Source: Balanoglossus misakiensis
Lineage: Eukaryota; Hemichordata
DNA length: 64,000 bases
Assembly (NCBI GenBank): GCA_040954595.2
Contig: CM082593.2
Location: 7,378,001 to 7,442,000 of the forward strand
Direction: 5' to 3'
Both the position numbers and the translations under genes were made by a program. Below are positions 37,501 to 50,200 of this stretch, piece after piece (positions within the stretch are counted from its first letter, which is position 1; every line of letters starts with the position of its first letter). A model generated the notes under the pieces. The model made no database searches. It was not told the origin of the DNA and saw only the letters and a program-made list of their open reading frames with translations.

Positions 37501-38314
37501 TAGTGTTGCACATTTTTTAGGGAGGGGTTTCAGCAAGAAATGTCACGTGCAAAAATCGAAATATGCAGACATGCGCACAGAAGCAGAGCACGACTCCGCC
37601 AGCTCACAATTTCGACCGCGTCACCGGGAACCTTCGCTGTGAAACCTTTCATCAGGGTCTTGATGTCGTTGTGAAAGTCGACATGGTGTCCCCTCTCTTC
37701 GCACAATTGTTGCAGTTTGTCCTCCACTGCCGCCAGTTCGTCATCGGTCAGGTCATCCTGAATGCATGGGAAAGACAACGCGTTTCGTTAAAATTTTCAG
37801 AGAATTCCGGCCATTACTTGGAGGAAAGCTTCTGGTGTGAGAAGCTTGTGTTGAGTGACGGTGGTTAAACGTTTAAAGCCCTACAGCTGACAAATTTCAC
37901 ATACAATGTACTTTTTCCACAATAAAATACTTCAAATATATTCCCTATCCTCTAAAATCCTCACCATTAAGCCATATTACTTGCATTTGCATCAGTTTGT
38001 TATCTCTTGGCGACGTATACCACGGTAGCTGCGTACTGTTTGTATGGAGGCTGCAGCTGATTCAATCGGTGCGGCACCTGTTTATTAATACATAGCGTGT
38101 TCAAATTGCAAGGTGCAGTCACAATCGGACTTACCCGAAGTTTAACGATGTACTCGTCGTCCAATCGTGATGCTGGATCGCCGGCATGAATTATGGGTGC
38201 TTGTGCGTCTCTTCTGGAAAACTCCGGACGGTATCCTCCAACGCTCTGCGCATGACTGGTGAACTGGACGACGGATATGCAGACGAGCACTGTCAAATAT
38301 GACGATGTGGTCAT
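34588..38314 (-). CDS. Secreted proteinase K-type subtilisin (I9 propeptide plus peptidase S8)
   Basis: Eight minus-strand exons: 38314-38135, 37757-37608, 37328-37196, 36970-36858, 36470-36329, 36133-35949, 35545-35371, 34931-34588, with GT-AG borders and consistent phases (0,0,1,0,1,0,1), 473 residues. A signal peptide (about 1-23) precedes an I9 inhibitor propeptide (YIVKLR ... VEFVEEDETVHL) and the catalytic domain from about SVPWGLDRL. Catalytic residues: Asp166 (VIDTG), His199 (DGHGTHCAG), Ser352 (GTSMAAPHVAG), oxyanion Asn286 (VAAGND). All are intact, so an active endopeptidase made as a self-inhibited zymogen is expected. The family includes proteinase K, and PCSK9 has the same architecture. 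The last exon reads through a C-tract into a Pro-rich tail; a donor-like GTAGGC after APTPTG could instead splice onward, so the C-terminus is uncertain. Confidence 0.88.
36494..36608. repeat. Microsatellite in a protease intron
   Basis: Imperfect TCTG/TCTA/TCAG/CCGT tetranucleotide array inside the intron between the exons at 36858 and 36470. Confidence 0.85.
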
Positions 38315-38459
38315 GGCTTGTAGTGCACTACAAGTGAACGTAATAATGGGGGAAAATGACTAATGATGGCGACTCGAGTGATGCCGTGTCGTGTTCTTAC
38401 GATGATCTGATACAATATGTGAAGCGGTTGCGTTCTACGTGTTGAGAGTAGGAAATGTG

Positions 38460-38546
38460 GAGGGGACCTAACCCTGCGTACAGGTCTGTGTGTTCCCGAC
38501 GTTACAAGGCCTCCACCACAGACCTGTACGCAGAGCTAGAGGGGAC
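38460..38546. mobile_element. Short foldback element with 8-bp target-site duplication (copy 1)
   Basis: The element (about 38468-38538) has perfectly complementary 17-base arms, CTGCGTACAGGTCTGTG at 38474-38490 and its complement at 38517-38533, with GAGGGGAC repeated on both sides (38460-38467 and 38539-38546). It has no coding capacity. It matches the element at 63056-63127. It sits about 150 bp upstream of the protease start codon. Confidence 0.7.
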
Positions 38547-39859
38547 TGTGAGAAAGATGGTAAACGGGGTGGAATGGAAGAATCCTTTCGAGCAAGTGTA
38601 GTATAGAATGGGCGGGAGCTGCTAGGTTGACTGGTTGTCGCAGCCCCAGCAGCAACCGCTTCAATCATTGCAACTAGGTCTCTCCACACACTGTGTGATG
38701 CAGGGAAACTCAAATCATCTGCTATCGAAAAAAGGTAGAGAAACATACCGTTATCCCGTGTAGTCCAAAATAATGGCCTTCTGACATCAGAAGCTGCTGT
38801 CTTATATGCCTTACTCAGCTTCAAACGAAATTTAAATGTTTATTTTTGAATTCGCGGTTCGTTTTGTACCACGAATTGGCACATTGAGATAAACAGTATC
38901 GAATGTACGTATTGTTATGACTTGTCGTTTTTGTAGCGTCCATCGTCTTCTCTGATACAAAAGACAAGTAAAACAAGCTTATTCATATCATCTCTGGTTT
39001 TGTCTGAAGACCGAAAGGAAAGTGTCAATCATTCAATCATGCTGGTATTTCAAAACGATTCATGCATCTACCGTTTCACTTGCAATTGTTCGCGGGCGAT
39101 TTTTGATACCCCTTAATTCAAAATATCAACTTTGCCGCGATCGGTTTGTCAACAAGACAATTTTTAGTTGATGAAAAATAAAATGAACAAAAAGTAATAT
39201 TTTCCACGTGAAAGCTATCAATAGGTTTTCATAAAAAATTATAAAACGAGACTTCAACGAGACTTGAGTGCTCTCAAGTTGATAGTATAAAACAGGCCCA
39301 GAAGACGTTCGGGGACGCTGAGAAAGAATATTTGAGATACGCCACAATAGTTAAACGCACTTTTTCTAGTTTTCCGTAATTTAAAGCGATGGGGTCGCCT
39401 GAACTGTTCATGCGCGGCTTTTCTGTTCATAAACACACCATCGGCATTGTTCCCCTTGGGCAGACTCTGAAAACCAATACATGCACATGTGTAATATTAG
39501 ACGTAGCTTGGAATATGATCATTTTCTAAGCCATTGTTCTATTATGCCATTTATGATACCACGATTCGCCATATGGTAAAACACAAAGCATTTGATAACA
39601 ATGCGAAATAGCTTTTCTTCCGTTGGCACAATATTTCTTTGAAACCTGGGAGGGTCATCTCGGATGAAATTACATAAAAATGGAGTTTGTGTTTTTTGTT
39701 TTGACCCGGTTTAGTCTTGTAGATGGACATTGGTGACTTGGATGTACGATATATTTTCTTTTGAGCTGGGCGTACTCTGAGAACATATCATTACATGAAT
39801 TAGTTGTCAACAAGTCGGTACTGTCGCCTTGTATGTTAATTTTGTCTTCAGCTACTCAC

Positions 39860-40019
39860 GGACAGTCCAGTCTTTCAACAGTTCGAACAGATATCCAACA
39901 GTATTGACTGGTCCAATGCGTTTCCAATCCGTCCCTGACGTTCGCATATGGACGGCGCCCCCAACTCTTTCTGGTACAGATTGAAGAGTGGAACGTTTTT
40001 GCTCTCGAAGGGACTGTAG
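39860..40019 (-). other. Candidate internal exon, unknown protein
   Basis: Minus strand, after TTACAG, an open frame (LQSLREQKRS ... TDWKRIGPVNTVGYLFELL) runs to a good donor C|GTGAGT. The residue pattern looks protein-like, but another frame is also open over most of the stretch and I recognise no family. Phase 0 at its start would fit the donor of the exon at 43457. Confidence 0.2.
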
Positions 40020-40092
40020 CTGTAACTTTTGATATTTTTAGTGATGCGTGCATCCGCCACTATTCCTAGTTTTACTATACTCCCTACAACAA

Positions 40093-40234
40093 GTCGACAT
40101 GTCATGTATTTAGTTTTTTTCATCACAGCCTAGGCTATATAGTACGTGTATATAGGTTGTGATGAAAAGGCCAAATACATGGCATGTCGACATACCATTG
40201 CTTGCTAGTTATATGTATACATATAACTAGCAAG
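40093..40234. repeat. Nested inverted repeats, MITE-like
   Basis: Arms of about 40 bp (40093-40132 and 40153-40191), each bounded by GTCGAC and containing CATGTATTT and TTTTCATCACA on complementary strands. Immediately to the right is a perfect 34-bp palindrome at 40201-40234, centred on GTATAC. Confidence 0.7.
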
Positions 40235-43200
40235 CACTGGTAATGTTGACTTGAATTAAGGTCCGGACTAAAATCCAAATGGCAATAATAACATAATGCG
40301 CTTCATACGTATACACATACTTTGTTGGTTACTTGATATTTAAAGCGAGTAGAACAATAATCTGTAGATGTGGTTCATAATCACCAACAGTAACTACTAC
40401 TGTCCCTAGCTTTAATTAGACAATGCACTGAAAATTCAGCATATCATGGTTGAATATTTTATATCTGTCAATATACATGTCTTCTCGGTCGTATATTTCT
40501 ATCTTTGACTTCTGTACCTGGCTGTGTGACAGTTTCGGTCTCAGTGTCTGTTCCCCCCCCCCATCCCTCTCCCCCGCTGGATTCCCCCAATCCAGCTGCC
40601 GGGAGAGTTCAGTTTTCTGTGTGTCTCTTAATGCCTTTCCTTTCATATCAGTGCTAGGCTGTGGAGACTAGCTTTGTGTCTTGACTCGGTGTTTTTTTGT
40701 AGCGCAGATACAAATATGGGCATGTGAGCTGAACACAGACCAATGCCCTTGGACCTGGCCATCGATCTATGCCAATTCCAGTCCTCTCTACCACAAGGAT
40801 ACAAATTTGCAAGAACTCTCAAATGTGGGCCACCAATACCCAGAGGGAGAATTACATTGTATTTGTTTTAACAAATGAAATCCTTTTTATCTTTGACGTC
40901 AAGGGCCATCGACCCACCCTTCCAGAGCCGAAAGTCCAACCACTCTGACAGTTTCCTCGTTCCTGTACAACACAGTACACGAATTTCCAACAAAGATAAG
41001 GCATGCGGAAATAACCTCTGCCCATACTGCACTATACAAAGATGGTCAAATTACCCAAATCGATACAGGTGTTCAAAGTCTCGACGTCGTGAGAATAAAA
41101 CTTCTTAGTTTAACTTCATTGAGATAGGACAATGCATCCATGATACCAACCGTTTTTTTGCCTTGTTTGGGGATAACGGCAAAGGTACAAGGAAACGTTA
41201 CGTAGCGTAGGGCTATCAAGACTTGACGTTTTCAGACTTCTCGTAAAGGTGTTGTTTGGCGCTGTTTGATTTGGGCGCGTGTTAAAATTGTCACTAACGA
41301 GAACCCAAAGTTGTATCACAGGTGTTTATATTCTGTCCGTGTGCTGTAATTGGTTTGACTTTGACTTGAGTTAGGCATCGTGCTACTATGCACACGATGG
41401 TCCGCATACGCGTAGAGTGGACGCGTCATGGTACTTTTGTTGGTAAAGTGAGTGAAAGCTATCATAATGAAAAGATTCTTTGCTAAAATGCTGCAAATAG
41501 TGTTTACCTAGATGGAAGGGGTCGTATCATTCGGAATAACAAGGGAGTTTTAAGACAGTCCAATTATAACAACGAACAGACGGGTCACCAAAGGTGTATG
41601 TAGAAACCAACCACCCACACGTTCGGTGCGGGAATCTCCCTTGTTGACCCGAAGGCAGCGTCACCCTTTACAAGCCAAAAGTCGTGCTGTTTTTGGCGTC
41701 GCCGTTTTGACGTCACATGTTCTCTTTAGCTAAAAAAACCCACCCTGCCATATTTACTTTTTTCCATTCAATATTTAAGTGCCAAAATATGTCTGCATTC
41801 TGTAACTGTAATAAGTAAATCCCGGAATCTCCGCTGTTGCTATTTTGGTCATTCTCGAATCGGATATCCGTGAACGAAAGAAATAGCTCAGGCGGGAAGA
41901 ATCACTCCAATGAAATCCGTATTGCTGCATGCTTGCTCACGTATCTTGTCAACGATTTCCCGCCTTGACGACATTACCTAGGATTACGAAAGAAAAAAAA
42001 TGTTAGCCATGATATTACGTCTTGATTCGTAAAATCCGTATTTTGAGGTCGAAACGGTGGAAGAACCCCCCACCCCCTTTCCCCATTCAGGAAACAGAAA
42101 TTGCGCGTACTCTTTTATTATAATGGGCGTGAACATGTAAATCAAACCGACAATGTACCGTAGGATAGAGACTACCGCCTGCATTTTTTGTCAGGGTATT
42201 TTGTTCTTTGAATAATTTTGCGGAATTTGAGTTAACGTTTTCAAGATTGATGAAACAAAGTCTTTTTTTTCTGACGGTTTCATCATTTATTCTAAAAATA
42301 TAAAATCAGAAACTGGAATGTCCATCGCCGTAAGACCTCGGCGACATTCCCTTTCTGCTAGAATCTATACATATCACATGACATATCCGATGATGTCATT
42401 TCTTTACTACGTGCTTGAAATCATGTACTTCTTGGTAAACTTTACAAGATTCGCGGAACGAGACATTACTCCCCGCCGATAAGTACTTTCAAGTACACGT
42501 AAGTTTTTTTAATAATAGAAATTTACATTTTGCGTGGTCTCCATAATCGGGAAATGTTCCAATTTTGTTGGAATTTGCTGCTAACACATAAGGCTTCCGC
42601 AACGAGGATTGCGTCACAGTCATCTCGATCATAATTGTTTACTTTTGACCGTTTCGTAATTACGTTCGAAAATTTCTGTAAGACGAATAAATGTCTCGTT
42701 GCTTGGCTTGAATCGCCACTTTTCCGGTGCAAGACAAAATGAAGACTTGATATCTGAAGTTGTTTTATCAAGAAATTCAGTATTTCAGTGAGTACGGATG
42801 TGAATTCCCTGTAGTCCTTGGAGAATGGATGACATTTGTGTTGAAAATGAACGAAAAACGATCAGGAAGTAAACAGTTTGGCAGCTTACCATCATAGATA
42901 TATTAAATACACGAAATCGTGGTGTCTTTAAGCTATTTGTTTTATTTTAAACAATCTTAAATAAGTTAAACGTATAAAGAAATATAAAATAATAAAGAAT
43001 AAACCCAACGATATCAATTTCTAACGTAAAATCGTTTCCTTGATAATCCCAAGTTAAATTACAAGGCATGGTTAAAATTTACACAAAAATACAATTTACA
43101 AAACCGAATTATACAAATGGGTCTGCGGAAATTCATGAACAATAATGCACACTTCTGAAGATCCCCATGTTACTGACCTGTGAAACTGGAATATTTATGT

Positions 43201-43456
43201 ATTTCAGGCTTTTGAAAACAACTTCTAAATCTACGTAGAAAGATCGTTACAAAATGTATACCCGTGATTACATATTTCCCTAATTAAAGACTCTTAAAAC
43301 ATTGCTTGTGGTCAATATACATTAACTTCACTGCTTTGAAATCTCCACTGCATTGTTCAATCAAACTCTGTACGGACGAGGTGTCCATCAACATTTATTA
43401 CATGGTGGTAAAACTGCGAAACGCGGGAATGAAAATGTCAAGCCATTTTAACTTAC

Positions 43457-43681
43457 ATAGATCGTCGGGGTGCCGACAAGAATTCGATTTCCTGGTGTGT
43501 TGTTGCCTGGCGCGAGTGACGTAGGCTTGCCAACAACCAATGGTAGCCCAGCGCGCAGCGTGGCAACATTGCCAAAGTTATAATCAACCACGCGTGCGCC
43601 CTCTATAACACGCACAATAAATAAAAGAACCAAATAGCCGAAACCGACGAATAACTTTGTCGAAATATCACAAAACCACAT
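43457..43681 (-). other. Candidate first exon of a secreted or type II membrane protein
   Basis: Minus-strand frame of 75 codons: short N-terminus MWFCDISTK, then a hydrophobic segment (LFVGFGYLVLLFIVRVI), then a Gly/Pro/Asn-rich stretch ending in TAT|GTAAGT, a consensus donor, phase 0. Start context is weak and no homologue is recognised. It could be chance. Confidence 0.25.
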
Positions 43682-43724
43682 CTGTTCACGTCACGCAACT
43701 GTTCAGACTCTCTGCAATCACTCA

Positions 43725-43753
43725 ATCGCGCGCGCACGCACGCGCACACACAT
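43725..43753. repeat. CG/CA dinucleotide-rich tract
   Basis: Alternating purine-pyrimidine run (CGCGCGCGCACG then CACACACA), of the type that can form Z-DNA. Confidence 0.75.
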
Positions 43754-44230
43754 TTCTGATCGTATTGGGTACGAGTCAATGTAGAGGCGTCCACTTCTAT
43801 GTATGTAGTATGTTTTATTTAGTAGGTACATGTACATGTACATGTGGTTTACCTCTCACGACCCGAATATGTCAGTTGAACAATGATTTTGCGCATAGAC
43901 ACTACAGTGCCTACGCGTTGAAAATAAAATACGTCGGCCTTTGGAGGGTTTTAAAACACAAGTCAAAGATGTGTTACACACCAGGAAAAAATATGGCTTG
44001 ACATAGTTTTTATAGTCTTAAGAAAGAAATTTCGTAAGATTACATTTTGCTTACTGTTTTTAACGATTTATGTGACCATGAAATTGACGCTTCTTTACTT
44101 CTGCGCTGTCAACAAACTGCAAGAAACACACAGTCTTTCTTAAATCTCGATTGAGCTAGCACAAGTTCAGAAGTCAACTGTCCAGACGGCTTTGTCCATC
44201 GTCATGACTTCAAGTACACCTCGTTGAACA

Positions 44231-47200
44231 TTACAACTCTCGTTTTTGCTGGGCGACTATGTACAGCTTGGTGAGCGAACGGACATCGTTTCGGATGTAT
44301 AAGCGACGGTGAAGTTTTGGTGTGGGAAAAGATGAGTCCCTGAGTATCTTCTCTGCGGCCATTCCTTTGGGCTCTACATCAGATGTAGATGTAGGAATTA
44401 AAGATGCGAACACAGAGATTTTCGCCAGACTGCCAAGTAATGTCAGTATTCTTCACAGGAGATAGAGATATTCAACTCAAGATTAAAAGTCGCAGTGTCT
44501 ATGCCTATCTTCTTCTGCTAATTTATTTAGAGCTCCGCTCATTTCGAAACTCAAGTAATAATTGACGGGTAAAGCGGGTACTTTGGATTTCCACGTTTAG
44601 TCCTGTTTATGTATGCAATTAAAAATGGCGACTAAAGCAAAAAACTGTTCGGATATCCATGAGCGGAACCCTAAGTAAGTTATAGCAGAAATTATCTCAG
44701 CTCGACATTTGGACTTTGGGGAAGTTCACATTTGGTTTGACTTTGGTATACGGTGTTTGGATACCATTACATACGATTCTAGATGCGCGGGTTATTGTCT
44801 GCGATCGTTGCTATTTCACCAAAGTCAAACCAAATGTAAACGTCCCCATAGTCAAAATGTCGAGCTGAGATAATTTCTGCTCTGGCTATGACACACATCT
44901 GTCAACGTGTTGGCGTAAACTGTCCGCCTCCTGGAACTCCCTTTCACACCTGAAATGTAAAAAGAAGGTATCTTCAATAAATATGATGTACGTTTGAGGT
45001 TAACTCGTTGGAAATACATGAATATTCAAATACACGAGTGTGCACACTGTGTCAAAGGTTGTCGAAAACCGACTCTGCAAGCAATGTTTGTCGTCTGCTC
45101 GAGCTACAAAATGGCGTCTTTAGGTAATCGGCCTTCTCGCGGAACTGTAACGCACCCAGCGGTTCAAATTGAAGAAAAACATTTCTAGAATCCGAGTCCA
45201 CCCAAATTGCTTACCGTGGGCACTTAAGACTTCGTCCGTTCTGAATCGCCGGATCTACTACAGCTTCCCCATCCACACCTTCTACTCCTGCATCAACTTC
45301 CAGATCGTTTCTCGCCAGATTTTGACCGTATTTTGGGTACTGATTGGGAAGGTCCTCCTTACCCAGACCGCGTCGAATAAGTCTTCCCTGGAAAGGAAAA
45401 AAAAGAGACTCAATGATTGGCCCTGTATTTCTTTTTTGAGAAGCCATTTTTTACGTTTTCGAAAAATCTAATATGGTCGTCAGGTCACGTGACTAATAGG
45501 ACTTCTGGGTATCTAGATTTCTCCGAAGACACGTTAAACAAATGTTTCATCATCGGCGTTGAGATTAAACAAAAGGCGAACTTCTCCGGGACGCAATAAC
45601 TTTTTTTCTTAAAAAAATATTTATGCATTGCGGATTTTTTTTTATTATTGAGCTTTTTTGGAAGCTATGATCGTCTTCTAGCTTACCTGTTGTGACTCGT
45701 TGTACCTATGCTGTTGTTCGTTGTACGGCGGGGGCTGTGGGACTTTGTACGCGCCCATGTACTGGTCGAACGGTTCGTACTGTTGTACCCTTTGTTGCGG
45801 GAAATATTCTGCTGGCATTCTTGGAGGATACGCCTTCTTTTCAATTGGTCTCGCAGGAACGTTGAACTGGAAAAAAAAATTCAATACATATTTAATTTTG
45901 ACTTTAAAAAACAGTATGTGAGAAAATCACATTGAAATACACGAGAATTAACATTCGGTTAAGGTTACACGCATTTGAGGACTATATATCCCCAGATCCA
46001 ATTCCCGAACTGTGTACAATTTCTTTTCAATGATATCTCACGAACAGATTATTTCAAAGGTCGTTTCCTTGTTTTCGTTTGATGCTTACCTGATAATCAT
46101 CGTCCATTGTCCTCCTGGACAGCATTCTCTGGAATCGTTCCTTCTCCTCGTGTTCACGGCGGAAGTCTTCCTCGTACCAACGAGCCTTTATAGTAAAAAA
46201 AAGAACAATCATTCGTGACAATGAGTACAATGTTGTTTTGCAAAGCCCTTGTGACCTTGAGCGGCGACACGGAAATAACCCCCAGTTTATTGCTCCAGGT
46301 GAAACTATCACGACTGGCAATTGTTTGGGCACTTTTTGTCAAACATGCTTTCCTTTGCCTTCAACGGGTCGATAACGACTCGACGTTTTTACACACAATT
46401 TAGTGTCAAAAAGTAAGTGTACCGTGAAAAGCAATCGAACGGGACATTTGATTCATTGAGGAAACGATTTTTTTTCTTTTGTGTAATCTATCTCAGCAAA
46501 AAAAAAACTTTCCCTGACCACAGGTTCAATTTTTCTTCTTGCTAATTGTGTCAGTGTGATTTAACCACAGTCACTTGCAGTGTTTTCCTTCTGACTGGGT
46601 ACTGACCGTTTGAACATGTCTCGGCAATTTAGCAACACAACAAATTATTTCGAACCAGCACGGTGCTGAGAAAAGTGCGCAAACGACGACATACCTGTTG
46701 GGCGTACGTGTCCCTTTCTGCCTTCAGGGTTTCCCGTTCGGTTTTCAACTGATCCACCTCTGACGCGATTCTCTCGCGGTCACGCCTCTCGTTGGCGAAG
46801 TCCTCCTGATACACAGACACCTGTGCCTGCAACGCTTCGATGTGACTGCGCATGTCCTCAGTGGTCCTGATCGGCCGCTGGTCCGGTTGACTTGTCCGGG
46901 GTTGTGGAGGGGCCTCAGCTAAGGCCTGTTAAATAGTGACGATTATTAAATCCAGTTAGCAATCACAAAGAAAACGCCTTAAAAGTTCCGAAGTACATTG
47001 CATTACACTCTTTTCTCGACATCTGCAATTTTACATTACATAGTTGTCTTTTAGTCAGGAGGTTATTCCTACCTTATTAAGCCTCTTAATTTCGTTCTCC
47101 ATGCCAGTTTTCAGTTGGAGAAGCTGCGTGACTTGTCTCTCCAAGACGCCGACGCGGTTGTGCAGCGTCTCCGACCGTTGCTTCTCCAGGTGCAGGTCGT

Positions 47201-50200
47201 GCATCACCGATTCCTTGGCGCTCTCCTCCACCTCCACCCGCTTGCTGGCGTCGATGAGCATGCGGTCGAAGTCCCGCTGCTTCTGCTCGTCGAACGACGA
47301 GCTGTAGTCCGCCGGTCGCCGCCTGGCGTTCTCGCGCTCTCTCTCCTCCAGTTTCTGCTGCAGCTCGCTGATGTGGGCCGCCATGGCCGCCTTCATGCCT
47401 TTGCAGTGTGCGTCCCATTGCTGGTTGACTTGCAGTATCTGCAGAAAGTGTAGCATAACATTAGCATAAAACGAATAAATTTTCATAAATTAACGCATGC
47501 CGTTTGCTGGTGACCGAGAACTTCGCTAGAGTTTCTAAAAAGAAAACGGATTACTAACCTCCTTGTTTTGTTTTTCCAAGTCAGACAGTTTCTTCTTGAG
47601 TTTTTCGACGTTCTCGACACTGCTAGGTCCTGCAGTAACCATAACTTCATCCTCCTGTAATGAGAAAAATATTTTTTTTTAAAATTAATGGACGTAAAAC
47701 TCCAAATATGTGCACTGAATCATTGAATTGAAAGTGATAATAGGAAAATCTTGACATAAACGCAACTTTCTTCAATACCTTTGATTCCCATCTTGAGGCG
47801 GTTGAAACTTTCGTTGCTTTTTCGATTTGTGCCTTTTCCACAAGTTCATATTCGTCTTTTTCCTTCTCTTCGTACAACCGCCTGATGTTGTTCTTGAGAG
47901 CAGTGATCTCTTCCCTGGAAAAAAAATCAACCATGAGTGTTAATTAATAGTATTTTTCTTGAAGAAGAGGCTGTGTCGTGCATAGACCCTGGATCTATGG
48001 GTCGTTTGATGTTTCACTAATGTTACATGTATTTATCTGATCGGACACCGACAGTTTGTGAATTAACCCATCGGAACGTTGCCGTTTTTGACACCCGGTT
48101 TGTACTTTGAAGCCCAAAATTGAGGGTGTCGTTCCACTTTAAACACTCCATTTACGGTCACTGTCTCTGGTGCTAGCGTCGTTCGTTCTTTTCGTAATAT
48201 TAACATTGTAATAACAGTACCAACCTTTGGCGATCAATGATTTCGTCACACTCTTCTTTGATCCGGTTCAAACTTGTTTTCAGTTCTGCGTTTTCAAGCA
48301 TCAGGTTTCTTGAGAGAATCTACACAGATAACACGATAAAATAGCTATTTTAAGCATGACAATAAAGCAAAGTTAACCTCAGGTTTGCAAAATCATACCG
48401 TAACTAGTATAGGACCATTAAAACTTCGAACAGGCCAAAAATACTGGTGGAAATGCCAGTTGAAGAAATTGGAAAAGTAAAGAATAGTTGAGCTTCAAAG
48501 TCTGTCAGGATTGCTTCTTAAAGGAGTGCAATCATCTCTTATTTACAAATGCCCAAATATGGTTAAAACGCTTGTCTGTGGCATAAACCAGGCGAACAGT
48601 TCACTGACGTCATCAATGACGTCATCCTTACCGTCTTGGTATTGTTATCCCGCTCCAGTTTCATCACTTGGGTGACGGTTGTCGCCAAGAGGGGGGTGAG
48701 AGCCGACGTCTCTCCGCTGCCGGCGAGATCGCTGATTGCCGTTTTCAGATTCCTGACAGCCAAGGATGGGAGTGATTCAGAAAGATGGTCCGGTGATCTC
48801 CCTCCGGCTGCTTCGGGGGTTGTTGGGGTTGATGTTCTCCTCTCGTGGGTGCTTGAAAGACGGTTTGCCGCCCCACTCCTGAATTCCTCGGAGTGAATAC
48901 TCTATGACAATAATAATAATAATAATATGAATTATTAGTATTATTATTATTGTTGTTGTTGTTGATGGTGGTCCATTATATATGTATGGACAAACTGGTA
49001 CCAATATGGTATCATCTGCAGCGCTAATTTCTTGGAACCTGAAGGGTGTTATTATATTATTTTGTAAACTGGTCAACTGCAATGACGTCACATAACTTTG
49101 TGGATATACATTTTACCATGGTAATACATGCAAGGATGCGTCTCATTACGTTTCCTGCACATGAATTCGAGTCAGTTTAGTACTGGCTGACGATCATCGG
49201 CCCTGAATTAGCTCAATCATGACGCCAGCGGAGTTTCGATTACTACGGCTGTCGCAACTGACTACGACAAAATGTGCACATGCGCAACTCGTTTACAGCG
49301 GAGAAGTCTGAGCGGACAAACCTGGAGGGGCGAGATGTCTGCTGACTTCGAATGGTTTGAATCGGGTTGCGAGTGAACGCTGGCGTTGCCTCCCGCCGCG
49401 TTTGAGTTGTGCTGTTCCTCCGCGTCGACATCGGACGGCGCTGAATCCGTGATGACGTCACTGGGTAGACCGTCTGTAGTACTCATGGCGGAGTCTTGAT
49501 TCGAGCTCTGTTGTGTGAATACTCTTTCGTTTGACGTCTGTTTAAAAAAGCAGAACCATTACAATTAGCTGGGTTACAAATTTAAGACGATTTTTCCCTC
49601 TGTATTTTTAGCCATGAAGCGGAGTGCCCGAATATTTACCATTTCATCAAAATCATGACGTTAACAAATATCACGAAGGTTATGAAATGGCACAAACACG
49701 TCATGCACACGTCAGCACATTTTCTTGTACGATACCCATTCAGGCCAAGAACGGTCTGTTACATACACCACAGGGTCGTAACAGAGATTTTTTGCTCTCA
49801 TTAGAAGCGCAGTTTTAAATGCATATCACTATTATAACGTCTTCAACAGTAGGATTGATGCAAGCGTTTTTTTTCCTTCACCTTTTGACTGCCTTCTGTC
49901 GTGTGGTCATCTGTCGAATACGACGGCGACACTTGCAGATGACTGGGTCTTTGCAAGTGCTGGCGGAGGTGGTAGCCAGGCTCGTTCGAGATACTACTTT
50001 TGCTGGATGCAGTTAACTGTTCGATTATTTGCTGAAAGTGCTTGACCTTATCTTCTGATTCCTCTAGTAACACAGCTGAGCGATAGAATCAAACAAACAA
50101 AAAGTCACGTATGCGTCACATGAATATAATGAATACGCAGTGCTTTATATAGTCACACTCGGCCTTTAAGCAATATTTAAATTTCCCGAAATTTAAATAT

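Larger units (their letters stand above)
38547..44230. other. Intergenic region between the protease and TNIP1-like genes
   Basis: About 5.7 kb. It holds nested inverted repeats (40093-40234) and two candidate orphan exons on the minus strand (43681-43457 and about 40019-39860) but no complete gene. Confidence 0.35.

Noticed and set aside
38468-38824. 118-codon frame upstream of the protease
   Set aside because: Its C-terminal part is translation of the foldback element, and the rest shows no domain or splice support.
39254-39436. Frame resembling a Gla-domain propeptide (FMNRKAAHEQFRRPHRF)
   Set aside because: The similarity is limited to a few residues, no Glu-rich Gla domain follows, and the phase does not match the neighbouring candidate exon.
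42523-42771. 82-codon minus-strand frame
   Set aside because: Protein-like in places, but without splice sites or any family resemblance.
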